Positions 8,574 through 18,079 of a DNA stretch of 64,000 bases are shown here, in pieces. This stretch comes from Methylotenera sp. L2L1 (GTDB taxonomy: Bacteria > Pseudomonadota > Gammaproteobacteria > Burkholderiales > Methylophilaceae), in NCBI RefSeq assembly GCF_000744605.1, contig NZ_JQMG01000001.1, positions 1 to 64,000 on the forward strand, read 5' to 3'. The position numbers and the translations under genes were made by a program. Position 1 is the first letter of the stretch. The number at the start of each line of letters is the position of its first letter. Under the pieces are notes generated by a model, which made no database searches, was not told the origin of the DNA, and saw nothing but the letters and a program-made list of their open reading frames with translations.

Positions 8574-10490
8574 ATGTCACTAATTAAGCAACTATGGTTA
8601 GCTATTATTTTAATTCTAGCGTTAGCTTCTAGCGGTAGTTTTATTTTGAGCACATTATCTGGCAAGCAATATTTAGAAAAACAATTGCAAATGAAAAATA
8701 ATGATAACGCAGTCACACTTGCCTTATCGATGACTCAGCTACCTAAAGACCCCGTCACATTAGATTTATTATTGTCGGCCCAATTTGACTCTGGCTACTA
8801 CCAACACATTGCGCTCACTGACACTAATGGCACAGTACTTAGTGAGCGTATTAACAAAAACATTAAAACCTACGCCCCCCAATGGTTTGTGAACGCAATC
8901 CCTTTACAAGTGGACGCGGGCCTTGCTGAAATACAAGAAGGCTGGTCACAGTTCGGCACATTAAGGGTTGAAAGCAACACCTCATTTGCCTATAACAAAC
9001 TTTGGGATGCCACCATACAAATTGCATTATGGGTATTATTGATTGGCCTTATCAGTTGCTACTTGGCTGGACAGTTGCTTAAAAAAATACTCAAACCACT
9101 TGATGAAGTTGTAGATCAAGCCAGAGCAATTGGTGAAAGCCGGTTTATCATGACCAAAGTACCTAAAACCAAAGAGTTTAAAGCTGTTGTAAATGCAATG
9201 AACACGCTGTCGAATAGAGTAAAGAAAACGGTCAGTGAAGAGTCTGCAAGGCTAGATCAACTCAGATTCGATAATAACTTTGACCATGTAACAGGCTTAA
9301 TGAACCATGATTATTTTGTTAAAAAAGTCAACGCAAGCATCAGTCATGAAGAGTACTTTAATGAAGGTGTACTGGTAATTACCAGAATACTGAACATTGC
9401 AGAAATCGATCAAAAATTAGGCTACAAAGAAACCAACCAATTATTAAAAATCATCAGTGATGCACTGCAGCATTTATGTGACCAAAATACAGCGCTATCT
9501 GCTAGTCGACTTAGTGGTGCTGATTTCTCTGTATTTTCGAACCAACCAGCAGACTGCTACAGCCTTGGCACCACGATTAATAGCGCCTTTGAAAAAGTGA
9601 GCAATATTACGGGTCAAGATATCTTGGTCAACTTCCTCACCATATCAACACGCATCACAAAATTAGACAGTGCAGAAAACATTATTAACTCAGTGCATCA
9701 TGTACTAGATGACATCGGTACCGAAAGTAGTAACAACTTACATGTCATTAACTCAGGAGAGCTTCATCAATACCAGGACCACAACTTACAAGAGTGGAAA
9801 AACCTTCTAAGCTCGGCTTTAGATAACAACAGAATCAAGCTTGAGAGCTACCCTGTCATCAATCAAGTTGGTGAATTAATCCACTATGAATCTCCGGTAA
9901 GACTGCAACTCGCAACCGACGGAAAATGGTTCTGCGCTGGCGAATTCATTACATGGGCAGACAAATTAAACTTGATTAACCGTGTAGATGAGCTCGTATT
10001 ACAAACTGCCATTAACTCACTCGCCAATGGCGCAATGCCCATTGGGCTTAATATATCAGCCAGCGCAATTTGCAACCCTGCATTTATTGATGTTGCAATG
10101 AGTAGTATTAAAAATCAGGCTCAAGTGGCAGATAAACTTTATTTTGAAGTTCCAGAACAAAGTGCTTTTGATCACTTATCAGAGTTCCGTCAATTTTGCA
10201 TTGCCGTGAAAGCGCTGGGATGCAAGGTGGGAATAGAGCACGTTGGTACACGTATTTCACGCTTAGGTGAGCTACATGATATTGGATTAGATTACATTAA
10301 AATTGATGCTTCAGTTATTCGTGACATTAATAAAAATGAAGCCAATAAAACGCTACTTAGAGGCTTGTGCATGATTGCACACTCTATTGGTGTAATTGCA
10401 ATTGCCGAGGGCGTGCAAAATAATGATGAGATAAGCACACTGAAGCTAATTGGCATTGATGGGATGACTGGCCCTGGCATTTCACTCTGA
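8574..10490 (+). CDS. lapD: LapD-like inner-membrane c-di-GMP receptor (degenerate GGDEF-EAL)
   Basis: LapD binds c-di-GMP in the cytoplasm and sequesters LapG in the periplasm. Domains in order are: membrane helix (about 5-27); periplasmic LapD_MoxY_N domain (about 28-148) with the conserved GW at 123-124 and LW at 143-144; second helix (about 149-170); HAMP (about 170-220); a GGDEF-like domain whose active site is RLSGADF (312-318) instead of GGDEF; and an EAL-like domain with KLESYPV (422-428) instead of the catalytic EAL. Both catalytic motifs are lost, as expected for a receptor rather than an enzyme. AAGGATGA precedes the ATG. It follows lapG in the same direction. Confidence 0.92.
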   Translation: MSLIKQLWLAIILILALASSGSFILSTLSGKQYLEKQLQMKNNDNAVTLALSMTQLPKDPVTLDLLLSAQFDSGYYQHIALTDTNGTVLSERINKNIKTYAPQWFVNAIPLQVDAGLAEIQEGWSQFGTLRVESNTSFAYNKLWDATIQIALWVLLIGLISCYLAGQLLKKILKPLDEVVDQARAIGESRFIMTKVPKTKEFKAVVNAMNTLSNRVKKTVSEESARLDQLRFDNNFDHVTGLMNHDYFVKKVNASISHEEYFNEGVLVITRILNIAEIDQKLGYKETNQLLKIISDALQHLCDQNTALSASRLSGADFSVFSNQPADCYSLGTTINSAFEKVSNITGQDILVNFLTISTRITKLDSAENIINSVHHVLDDIGTESSNNLHVINSGELHQYQDHNLQEWKNLLSSALDNNRIKLESYPVINQVGELIHYESPVRLQLATDGKWFCAGEFITWADKLNLINRVDELVLQTAINSLANGAMPIGLNISASAICNPAFIDVAMSSIKNQAQVADKLYFEVPEQSAFDHLSEFRQFCIAVKALGCKVGIEHVGTRISRLGELHDIGLDYIKIDASVIRDINKNEANKTLLRGLCMIAHSIGVIAIAEGVQNNDEISTLKLIGIDGMTGPGISL

Positions 10491-10566
10491 CCAAACATGC
10501 AAAGTTGAGTGCTCTAGACTTCCATCTAGCCTAGCGCTGACTTTGCGTAAACTAGCTTTGCGTTAA

Positions 10567-11199
10567 TTAGCGCGTGTTGAGCATCAACGCCAATTGCAAC
10601 CTATCCTTAGCGCCTAAACGCTCAAAAGTTGCAGCCAAATGCGCTTTAACCGTACGATCGGTAATATTCAGCACTCTAGCCACCTCTTTATTGCTTAACC
10701 CTTTAGCCACCTCAAGCGCCACTTCTCTCTCTCGGCTGGTTAACTGAGCAAGCAAGCTATCCACGTAAGCAGGCTGATTGCCAACTAATTTAGTGGATGT
10801 TTCAATTAATCGTTGCAGTAACTCCTGCCCTAACCATAAACCACCATGTCCGATGACTGTTTTAATTTCGCTTAACATTGCCGCAGATGAGTAAGCATGC
10901 GCATACCCCACTGCTCCTGCGCTTAATGCAGAAAAACAACCAGCCTGATTAGGCGCATTTGCAAGCACAACCACTTTTGCGGATTCAAACTGCTTAATAA
11001 TATTGCTGACCATGTTACTTAACCAAGCTGGCTCTTCTTCATTAATATGCAGCCAAAACACTGTGCCATCAGCCTCTAATTGAGCAGAGTTTGGATAATC
11101 AGTAACATTTAAAATGTCTGTCACGATTTCCGAATCTGGAAAAGCCTCAATCCAAGAATTAATACGTTCCGATAAATTACTAACAAAAATATCCTGCAT
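10567..11199 (-). CDS. LuxR/NarL-family DNA-binding regulator in the lap secretion operon
   Basis: The C-terminus (about 152-207) is a LuxR-type helix-turn-helix, with LTSREREV followed by GLSNKEVARVLNITDRTVK. The N-terminal 140 residues have the size and periodicity of a response-regulator receiver, but I do not see the usual acidic pair and phospho-acceptor Asp. It may therefore be a phosphorylation-independent or atypical receiver. The start codon directly abuts the stop of the HlyD-like lapC gene, so it is the third gene of a lapB-lapC-regulator operon. Its targets cannot be read from the sequence; autoregulation of the adhesin system is an inference. Confidence 0.82.
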   Translation of the reverse strand: MQDIFVSNLSERINSWIEAFPDSEIVTDILNVTDYPNSAQLEADGTVFWLHINEEEPAWLSNMVSNIIKQFESAKVVVLANAPNQAGCFSALSAGAVGYAHAYSSAAMLSEIKTVIGHGGLWLGQELLQRLIETSTKLVGNQPAYVDSLLAQLTSREREVALEVAKGLSNKEVARVLNITDRTVKAHLAATFERLGAKDRLQLALMLNTR

Positions 11200-12612
11200 C
11201 TATCTCTCACTGAAAGCGTACGACTTCGCTTTTAAAACTGGTTTTAATAAATAAGAAAGTATGGTTTTCTTGCCAGTCATAATATCAACTTGCGCCACCA
11301 TGCCAGGAATAATCGGCAACCCTTTACCAAGGTTAGATTTAAGCGTACGCACACGTACAATGTAATAAGCATTGCCTTTTTCATCAACAATAGAGTCTGG
11401 TGCAATATTCTCTACTGTTGCATCTAATGCACCATACACCGTATAGTCATAGGCGGTTAACTTGACCACTGCAGGCTGCAACAAACTAATAAAAGCAATA
11501 TCTCTAATCTGGATTTTAGTTTCTAATATTAAAGCATCATCGGTCGGCACAACCTCCAGCACCTCTTTACCTGGCTGAATCACCCCACCTACCGTATTAT
11601 AAAAAAGTCGACTCACTTTACCGTTAACGGGAGATTTTAGTGTGGACTGGTTCACTTTATCTTTAAGCGAAACACTGACCTCAGACACGCTATTTAAACG
11701 AGCCGTAATATCATTCAATTCAGTACGCACCTTACTTTGGAACGTTTGTTGCACTTCTGAAACCTTACGCCGTGCCTCTCCAATAGAGCTTTCAATTCGG
11801 CTGATTTGAGCACGCGCCTGATCAATATCCCCCTTAGCTTTATTCGTTTCTCGCTCCAGCTTCAGGATATCAATTTCAGACACCGCACCACTGGATAACA
11901 ACGGCTTATTGGCAGCAAGCTCTTTCTTGGCAGACTCATAATTCTTTTCAGCAATTTCTTTGCGGAACTGTACTTCGAGCAACTCTTTCTCACGCTGAAC
12001 CGTCTGATCACGCGCAATTTCAACAGCAGACTGCAACTCCTCCTTGCTTGAGTTGTAGAGCGCGTATTCTTGATCATAGGTTTCAGGCACCTCTTTACGC
12101 ACTTCTTCCGGCGGGTTAAAGCCTGTACCTTCAGCTAAAGCCCTTAGCCTGTATTGCTTAGCTAAGTAAGCCAAATATTGTGATTGGTTTTCTCTCAGTG
12201 ATGATATTGCACGTGTCTCATCGATACGAATCAGCGGCGCTCCCACTGCGACAGACTCCCCTTCACTCACTAAAATCTCGGAGACAATACCGCCGTCTAG
12301 TGATTGAATCACTTGTACCTGCTTGGATGGAATCACACGCCCATCACCCCGTACAACTTCATCAACCTTGGCAAAAAAAGCCCAAAGTACTAACAGTAAC
12401 ATCGTCACCGCAATTGTGTACAACAGCAATCTGGCTTTGACTGGTGTTTGCTCGAGAATGACTAGGTCTGCCTCTTCATGCCAAGGCAAATCCTCTTTGG
12501 TCTCAGTAGGGGTCCATTTATCTAAAAAATAGTAAATAGGTTTTGTCAGCCAAGATTGGCTTTTAAGAAAGCGATTAATTGTTTCTAGCTTTTTGAATAG
12601 GTCTTCACTCAT
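11200..12612 (-). CDS. lapC: LapC-like HlyD-family membrane fusion protein of type I secretion
   Basis: This periplasmic adaptor links the ABC exporter to an outer-membrane TolC-like channel. It has one membrane helix (about 62-82), followed by the HlyD lipoyl/barrel segment (residues around VIQSLDGGIVSEILVSEGE), a long coiled coil (about 165-320) and the C-terminal beta-barrel return (SPVNGKVSRL onward). Its 470 aa is typical for the family. The ATG overlaps the lapB stop by 4 bp, indicating translational coupling. The outer-membrane partner (LapE/TolC type) is not in this window. The substrate is presumably the adhesin encoded 4 kb away. Confidence 0.92.
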   Translation of the reverse strand: MSEDLFKKLETINRFLKSQSWLTKPIYYFLDKWTPTETKEDLPWHEEADLVILEQTPVKARLLLYTIAVTMLLLVLWAFFAKVDEVVRGDGRVIPSKQVQVIQSLDGGIVSEILVSEGESVAVGAPLIRIDETRAISSLRENQSQYLAYLAKQYRLRALAEGTGFNPPEEVRKEVPETYDQEYALYNSSKEELQSAVEIARDQTVQREKELLEVQFRKEIAEKNYESAKKELAANKPLLSSGAVSEIDILKLERETNKAKGDIDQARAQISRIESSIGEARRKVSEVQQTFQSKVRTELNDITARLNSVSEVSVSLKDKVNQSTLKSPVNGKVSRLFYNTVGGVIQPGKEVLEVVPTDDALILETKIQIRDIAFISLLQPAVVKLTAYDYTVYGALDATVENIAPDSIVDEKGNAYYIVRVRTLKSNLGKGLPIIPGMVAQVDIMTGKKTILSYLLKPVLKAKSYAFSER

Positions 12613-14762
12613 AGCGCTTTACCAATCTTGCCATTTCTTAACGCATCGGTCACTTGGTCTTTTGCACCGTCAGCAACAACTCTGCCTGAGTCAATCACGA
12701 TAATCCTGTTAACTAGCGCATAAAGTGATGATCGATGTGAAATTAAAAGTAATGTCTTGTTTTGGGTACTCTCAATCAAGCGTGTCTTAATTGCATCCTC
12801 ACCAGAATGATCCATCGCACTGGTAGGCTCATCCAATAGCAATATCGCAGGTTTGTTAATAAAAGCACGTGCGACACCAACGCCTTGTCGCTGCCCACCA
12901 GACAAGGTTTCACCTCGCTCACCAATCAACATATCAAAACCTTTGGGATGTGAGTTTACAAACTCATCTATACCGCCAACACGTGCAGCGGCAATCACAG
13001 CAGCATCATCCACATGTGGCGCAGAAATCGTTAAATTGTCACGCATTGATCCATAGAACAATTGTGTATCTTGCTGCACATAGCCAACACTACGGCGCAA
13101 TTCAGCTGGGTCAATCTGACGTGCATCAATGCCATCAATCAATACAGCACCTTCTGTAGGCTGATACAACCCTAAAATCAATTTATGTATAGTTGACTTG
13201 CCTGAACCCATGCGCCCCAGTATCGCAACATGCTCACCCGCTTTAATTTTAAAAGACACTTTAGTGAGCGCATTACCTTCTGCACCTGGATAGCTAAAGG
13301 AAACCTCTCTGAATTCAATATCTCCATTAAAAACTGGTCTGGATAGGAATGTGCTATCGGCCGGACGCTCCACTGGTCTTTGCATAATCTCATCAAGAGA
13401 GTTTAGAGACGTTGCTGCATTATGATACTGCGTCAGTAAACCAGCAGTTTGTGCAATAGGCACTAATGCACGTGAAGCAAGCATCGTACAAGCAATCAAA
13501 CCGCCCATGGTCAACTCACCATTAATCACCAAATAAACACCTAGTACCACCAAACTGACGGCAATTAACTGCTGCATCGTTGTTGCGCCATTGTTAATGG
13601 ATGACGATAACAAACGTAACTTGCTAGAAACCTCTGTCAGAAAATGCGCACTGTGCTCCCACTTACGTTGCATCTGCCCTTCGATACCTAATGCTTTCAC
13701 AGTCTCTAATCCAACCAAGCTCTCAATCAAGGTCGCGTTTCTGATGGCGCTGGCACGGTACATGGTTTCAGAAAGATCATGCATTTTAGTTTGCACGCTA
13801 AATGAATAGATAAGAATCACTACTGCACCTAACAGCACAGGGATAATCATCGGCCAAGCAATCCAAGCGATTACTCCGATAAAAATCAAGCCAAATGGAA
13901 TATCAATCAAAGTAGTAATCGTTGCCGAAGTAATAAAATCGCGTACCGTTTCAAACGAGCGCAGATTTGACGCAAAAGACCCAACGGAGTTTGGTCTCTG
14001 CTCTAAACGAATACCTAACACCTGCTCCATGATACGTGCAGTAAGTTTAATGTCGATTCTAGTGCTCGCCCAATCAAGAAAGTAACCTCGCATCGTACGC
14101 AGCACTAAATCGCCGATAAATATCAATGAAACGCCAAGAGACATCACCCACAAAGTCTCTGTCGCTTGATTAGGTAACACCCGATCATAAACATTCATTG
14201 TAAATAGGGGCATGGCTAATGCAAACATGTTCACCACAAATGCTGCCACCATAATATCTCGGTAAATGCGGCTATTTTCTGCTAAAGAACCCCAAAACCA
14301 GTGGCGCACAGTCACTTTACCAACACTTGGTGCACGCTGATCAAAGGTAAACTTAAGTTTAGCGACAATAAAATAACCAGCGCTTCTAGCCATTAACTCT
14401 TCTAATGGCACAGAAACTTCAGCATCACCTAACTCAGGGAAAATAACACCAACGAGCTTAGTCTCAAGATTAACATTGGTAATCACACAAGCTTCATCAT
14501 CTTTTAGCAGCAAAATGGCTGGTAAAAATTCTTGCCTTGTTTTAACCAATGACTTTTTTAAAATGGTTGCTGCTAATTGCACACGGCTTGCTGAGCGCTT
14601 GACTAAGGCTGGCGTCATCTTACCATCACGAAGCGGCAAGCCTGCAACTAGCGCGTCACGGGTGGTCGCTACGCCATGCATACGACAAACTAATAGCAGA
14701 CTTTCTAGTAATGTATCAACCACACCTTCGCTAGCGAACTGACTCACATCATCCTGACGCAT
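12609..14762 (-). CDS. lapB: LapB-like type I secretion ABC transporter (ATPase/permease)
   Basis: This inner-membrane exporter energises secretion of the large adhesin. An N-terminal C39-like domain (about 1-140) lacks the DCG active-site motif, so it is a docking rather than a processing domain, as in LapB and HlyB. The transmembrane domain spans about 165-450. The nucleotide-binding domain has Walker A GRMGSGKST (516-524), signature LSGGQ (620-624), Walker B ILLLDE (640-645) and the switch His in LISHRSS. The length of 717 aa is normal. It is the first gene of the minus-strand operon lapB-lapC-regulator. About 220 bp upstream without a gene should hold its promoter. Confidence 0.93.
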   Translation of the reverse strand: MRQDDVSQFASEGVVDTLLESLLLVCRMHGVATTRDALVAGLPLRDGKMTPALVKRSASRVQLAATILKKSLVKTRQEFLPAILLLKDDEACVITNVNLETKLVGVIFPELGDAEVSVPLEELMARSAGYFIVAKLKFTFDQRAPSVGKVTVRHWFWGSLAENSRIYRDIMVAAFVVNMFALAMPLFTMNVYDRVLPNQATETLWVMSLGVSLIFIGDLVLRTMRGYFLDWASTRIDIKLTARIMEQVLGIRLEQRPNSVGSFASNLRSFETVRDFITSATITTLIDIPFGLIFIGVIAWIAWPMIIPVLLGAVVILIYSFSVQTKMHDLSETMYRASAIRNATLIESLVGLETVKALGIEGQMQRKWEHSAHFLTEVSSKLRLLSSSINNGATTMQQLIAVSLVVLGVYLVINGELTMGGLIACTMLASRALVPIAQTAGLLTQYHNAATSLNSLDEIMQRPVERPADSTFLSRPVFNGDIEFREVSFSYPGAEGNALTKVSFKIKAGEHVAILGRMGSGKSTIHKLILGLYQPTEGAVLIDGIDARQIDPAELRRSVGYVQQDTQLFYGSMRDNLTISAPHVDDAAVIAAARVGGIDEFVNSHPKGFDMLIGERGETLSGGQRQGVGVARAFINKPAILLLDEPTSAMDHSGEDAIKTRLIESTQNKTLLLISHRSSLYALVNRIIVIDSGRVVADGAKDQVTDALRNGKIGKAL

Positions 14763-14981
14763 CGATTTACTTTCTTAGAATCAACTTTAACTACATTATG
14801 CTACTAATATGCGTATCGTACTAAGTATTAGGCGGTTACCACAATACAAATAATGTTAAATAATATTAATTTTTAGGCAAATGCGCACCTAGCCATTTGG
14901 ATGATTGACATTACTAGATTATTTATACGATAGAAGTCACAAGTAAAATTTACTTTTACAAAATGCACGCTATTAGCTTAA

Positions 14982-15650
14982 CTAACGGCATATCCTGCGA
15001 TTTTTTCCCTTACAGCCTTCAAACAGCCAAGCTTCATCTTTCTCTATATAGTAAGCGTCAGCGTTAAGCATGACATATCGATTCTTATAAATAATTGAAG
15101 TGGAAACCAATAACTCCACACCAGTCTCTCCTGGGTTAACTGCCTTATATCCATCATACGCACCTGCTACTGCGACAGAGCCCATAGCAAATGCAGTGCT
15201 AAAGCCATATTTTAAAGCATCACGTAATACCCAGAACCCAGCAACGCCACCTGTCGCCATTCCTGGTTGATATCCTAAAGATTTAGGATCAAAAGATGAT
15301 GCATGACGAATCACCTGCGCCTCATAGCCAACTTCAATTGCCCCCTCCTTTGTTGCAGAAACAGCATAGCCAGCATCTATCAAGCCAGCTATCATGTACT
15401 GACGAAATGCACGACCAAATTCAGTGCTACCATTATCAGAAACGTATAAAGGACTGCCAGCTAAAGTGACTTGCTTAGCTAATGCTGACCTAGTCTGCTC
15501 AACAGCATCGGTAGCAATCACGCCCCAATGTTGCGCCGCCATTGCTTTTCTTTGCGCTGTAGATTCAAAATTTTTTGCTTGTGGGATATTAGTGACACAA
15601 GCTGTTAAGCAACCTGATAAAACCATCAAAAACAAACCAGTTAATTTCAT
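14982..15650 (-). CDS. Putative outer-membrane lipoprotein at the end of the pilus operon
   Basis: I do not recognise the family. The start chosen is the ATG at 15650, which gives a short lipoprotein signal ending in LTAC with Cys18 as the lipidation site. An in-frame ATG 42 bp further upstream would add a polar extension before the signal and is less likely. The mature part has a glycine/alanine-rich hydrophobic stretch (roughly 105-145) and a basic, cysteine-containing C-terminus. It follows the secretin after a short gap on the same strand, so a role as a secretin-associated lipoprotein (pilotin-like) is possible, but there is no sequence signature for that. Confidence 0.75.
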   Translation of the reverse strand: MKLTGLFLMVLSGCLTACVTNIPQAKNFESTAQRKAMAAQHWGVIATDAVEQTRSALAKQVTLAGSPLYVSDNGSTEFGRAFRQYMIAGLIDAGYAVSATKEGAIEVGYEAQVIRHASSFDPKSLGYQPGMATGGVAGFWVLRDALKYGFSTAFAMGSVAVAGAYDGYKAVNPGETGVELLVSTSIIYKNRYVMLNADAYYIEKDEAWLFEGCKGKNRRICR

Positions 15651-15685
15651 ATTTTGTCTTTCAAATTTAGTTTGTAAGTACATCA

Positions 15686-17587
15686 TTACCACTCTTGCTC
15701 GGTCATTGGCTCCATGACATCTCTGGTAATATCATCAGATTCAGAAGCAGTACTAATAATGTGTGGTGTAATCAGTAGCACCATTTCCGTACGGCTACTC
15801 ACATCTTTTTTACCTTTAAATAGCTCACCTAATAAAGGAATACTGCTAAATACAGGGACTCTTGTATCAACCTTACTATCACTGTTCTTAATCAATCCAC
15901 CAATCGCAACAGTAAGCCCGTCTTTAGCCGTCACAATACCGTTAATCGTCGCCACATTTAGGCCATCAACAAATTGCTGTGTAAGGTTACCAGTCGCATC
16001 GGGTACTAGAACCTGAGATAAATCACGAATGATACTTGTCACGGCTTGATCAATTTCAATTGTTACTGTTTTATCTGCGTTGATCTTTGGCGTAATGGTT
16101 AACTTAGGCCCTACATCTTGTAGTTCAGTAATTGGAGTAGGTGCAACCGTAACTGGTGAACCATTAGCTGGTGTTACCACGGTGCCTGGATTAAAACCAG
16201 TCGTGATCAAGTTTTGCGTACCGACAAACAACTCTGATTTACGGTTGTTTGAAGCCAAGAGAACAGGAGAACTAATTGTTTTTACTTTATTCTTTGTTTC
16301 TAGCAATTGAATTTTTGCACTGATTCTGTCGCTTAAAAATTGATATACAAGAGAACCCGCACCTAATGTTAGATTATTTTGATTGCTTAAAGTACCTATC
16401 GGCAAAGTTGGGATTGCTGTTGAAAAAACACCAGGTCCTTTTGTAGTAGTACCAGCCTGATAATTTAAATCGAACAACTGCTCAAAACTATCCCCCATTG
16501 TTAATTCTAGTATTTTCATTTCTAATAATACTTGGGGTACAGGTCTATCCATTTCTTTAATTAGATGTTCTATGTCTTTAATCGCAGCATTATCACTAGT
16601 ACGTAAGATAATCAGGTTATGTTCACAATTTACACTTAAATAAATTGAGGGCTCACTACTAGATATTTTACTTAAACGCTCAGCCGCAATTGTGTTTCCA
16701 TTAGATGTAACGACAATCTCATCAAGCTGTTGAAGTTGATCAGCAGACATTTTTTCATTAACGAGATTTTCTGATTGTCCATTAATCCCCAAAATATTGT
16801 TACGATTGTTCGCATTTTGCTGTCTATTGTTTTGATTAGCAGATGCTCTATTGCTACTTGTAGTACGAACTGATCCAGTAGTATTGTTGGCAGCATTAGC
16901 TATGCCTCCCAGCTTTCTAACTGCTCCAGAATCACATAACTGAGAAACAATCACACGCGAACCATAAACATCTCTAATAACAGTTGCCACTTCGGTTGGG
17001 TTAGGATGTAATAAGTTAAAAATCTTTGTTGTGTCCTCACGATACACAACCATATCACGCTGATATTCTTCGGTACTCATAACACGATAAGTTTCACTTG
17101 TCTTGTCTTGCCTGTACCAAAGACCACTGTTTTTAGCTATCGTATCAAGCGCATTTTTCACTGTAATGTTTTGTAAAAAAACCGTTACATTTTTTTTCGC
17201 AGCATCTTCAGTTGCTACGATATTCAAACCAGACATATCTGCAAGCGCACGGACTACATCCACAATGTTAGCTTGTTTAAATTCAAGCTTACTGATAATA
17301 GCCTCCTCTCCAGAAGAAGCTATCTTTTTAGGTGGCGAGATCTTTTTATTAGATTGAACCGTTGAGTTAACTTCAGATGGATTGGACTGAACCACCCGCT
17401 CAGTGGCAGTTAAGGCTAAGCTTTCATCATCCGCCGCATGTAAATAAGACATATACGTCATATTTAATAGCATTGCTTGTAATAACAAGCTTAAATATCT
17501 ACACGTCGCAGCTTTTAAATTTTTATGTAGCACTATTTGATTCATACTTATTTTTTCCAAAATTTGATACACCTCTAAGGTACTCAT
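15686..17587 (-). CDS. MshL/PilQ-like secretin of an MSHA-type pilus system
   Basis: This is the outer-membrane ring through which the pilus or pseudopilus substrate passes. After an N-terminal export segment comes a secretin STN/N0-like domain (about 97-155, with FKQANIVDVVRALADMSGLN). An Asn/Gln-rich linker (about 235-265) and an N1-type domain with VPQVLLEMKILE (about 350) follow. The C-terminal secretin domain ends in the family signature VPVFSSIPLLGELFKG. The length of 633 aa suits an MshL-type secretin. ATG at 17587 overlaps the upstream gene's TGA by 4 bp (ATGA), supporting this start over an internal ATG at 17545. Among secretins it looks closest to MSHA/T2SS ones. Confidence 0.85.
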   Translation of the reverse strand: MSTLEVYQILEKISMNQIVLHKNLKAATCRYLSLLLQAMLLNMTYMSYLHAADDESLALTATERVVQSNPSEVNSTVQSNKKISPPKKIASSGEEAIISKLEFKQANIVDVVRALADMSGLNIVATEDAAKKNVTVFLQNITVKNALDTIAKNSGLWYRQDKTSETYRVMSTEEYQRDMVVYREDTTKIFNLLHPNPTEVATVIRDVYGSRVIVSQLCDSGAVRKLGGIANAANNTTGSVRTTSSNRASANQNNRQQNANNRNNILGINGQSENLVNEKMSADQLQQLDEIVVTSNGNTIAAERLSKISSSEPSIYLSVNCEHNLIILRTSDNAAIKDIEHLIKEMDRPVPQVLLEMKILELTMGDSFEQLFDLNYQAGTTTKGPGVFSTAIPTLPIGTLSNQNNLTLGAGSLVYQFLSDRISAKIQLLETKNKVKTISSPVLLASNNRKSELFVGTQNLITTGFNPGTVVTPANGSPVTVAPTPITELQDVGPKLTITPKINADKTVTIEIDQAVTSIIRDLSQVLVPDATGNLTQQFVDGLNVATINGIVTAKDGLTVAIGGLIKNSDSKVDTRVPVFSSIPLLGELFKGKKDVSSRTEMVLLITPHIISTASESDDITRDVMEPMTEQEW

Positions 17588-18072
17588 CGAACCAGAATCA
17601 CTTGGTTCACACGGCCGGCTTGTACTCTAACCCCATTAATGTCAATTTTAACGACCTTAATGACTGCATTTTGCCCAAGAGTTTGTAAGCCTATTTCGTC
17701 ACCCTCACTGACTAAATAAACACCTGCACCCTCTACTTCCAACAATGCAACCATTTTTTTTGCACCTCTATTCATAAAGCCTTTAAGACGCATTTTTGGA
17801 GCGGTCTGTGGGCCATATCCAGGTACGAACCCTTGCGCACCACCTGCGCGTTGAGGGTTGCCTACCTCGGAGTACATCAAATCGCTAGTCGTAAATGGGT
17901 CTCGTTGCGGTAATGCGCCTGACTGAATATTTTCAGGATGATTACTTGTAGCGGCATAAGAAAACGTTATATTCATGGCAGTAAGTGCCGCCACTGCTGC
18001 AAAAACACTTGGTTTGTATAAGCTGTAAAAATATGCTCTTAATCGTGATAAGTGATTGTTACCAATTTTCAA
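17584..18072 (-). CDS. Short PilP/GspC/MshK-like inner-membrane protein
   Basis: This is a short membrane-anchored periplasmic protein between the platform protein and the secretin, the position usually held by a GspC-, PilP- or MshK-like secretin connector. After a basic N-terminus and one membrane helix (about 20-38), the periplasmic part has a KMRLKGFM...VALLEVEGAGVYLVSEGDEIG stretch like the small HR/PilP beta domain. The start is uncertain: the frame is open to a GTG at 18144 inside the upstream gene. I prefer the TTG at 18072, 7 nt after that gene's stop with AAAGG about 10 nt upstream, because it gives a conventional N-in helix. Confidence 0.68.
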   Translation of the reverse strand: MKIGNNHLSRLRAYFYSLYKPSVFAAVAALTAMNITFSYAATSNHPENIQSGALPQRDPFTTSDLMYSEVGNPQRAGGAQGFVPGYGPQTAPKMRLKGFMNRGAKKMVALLEVEGAGVYLVSEGDEIGLQTLGQNAVIKVVKIDINGVRVQAGRVNQVILVR

Positions 18073-18079
18073 AATAAGC

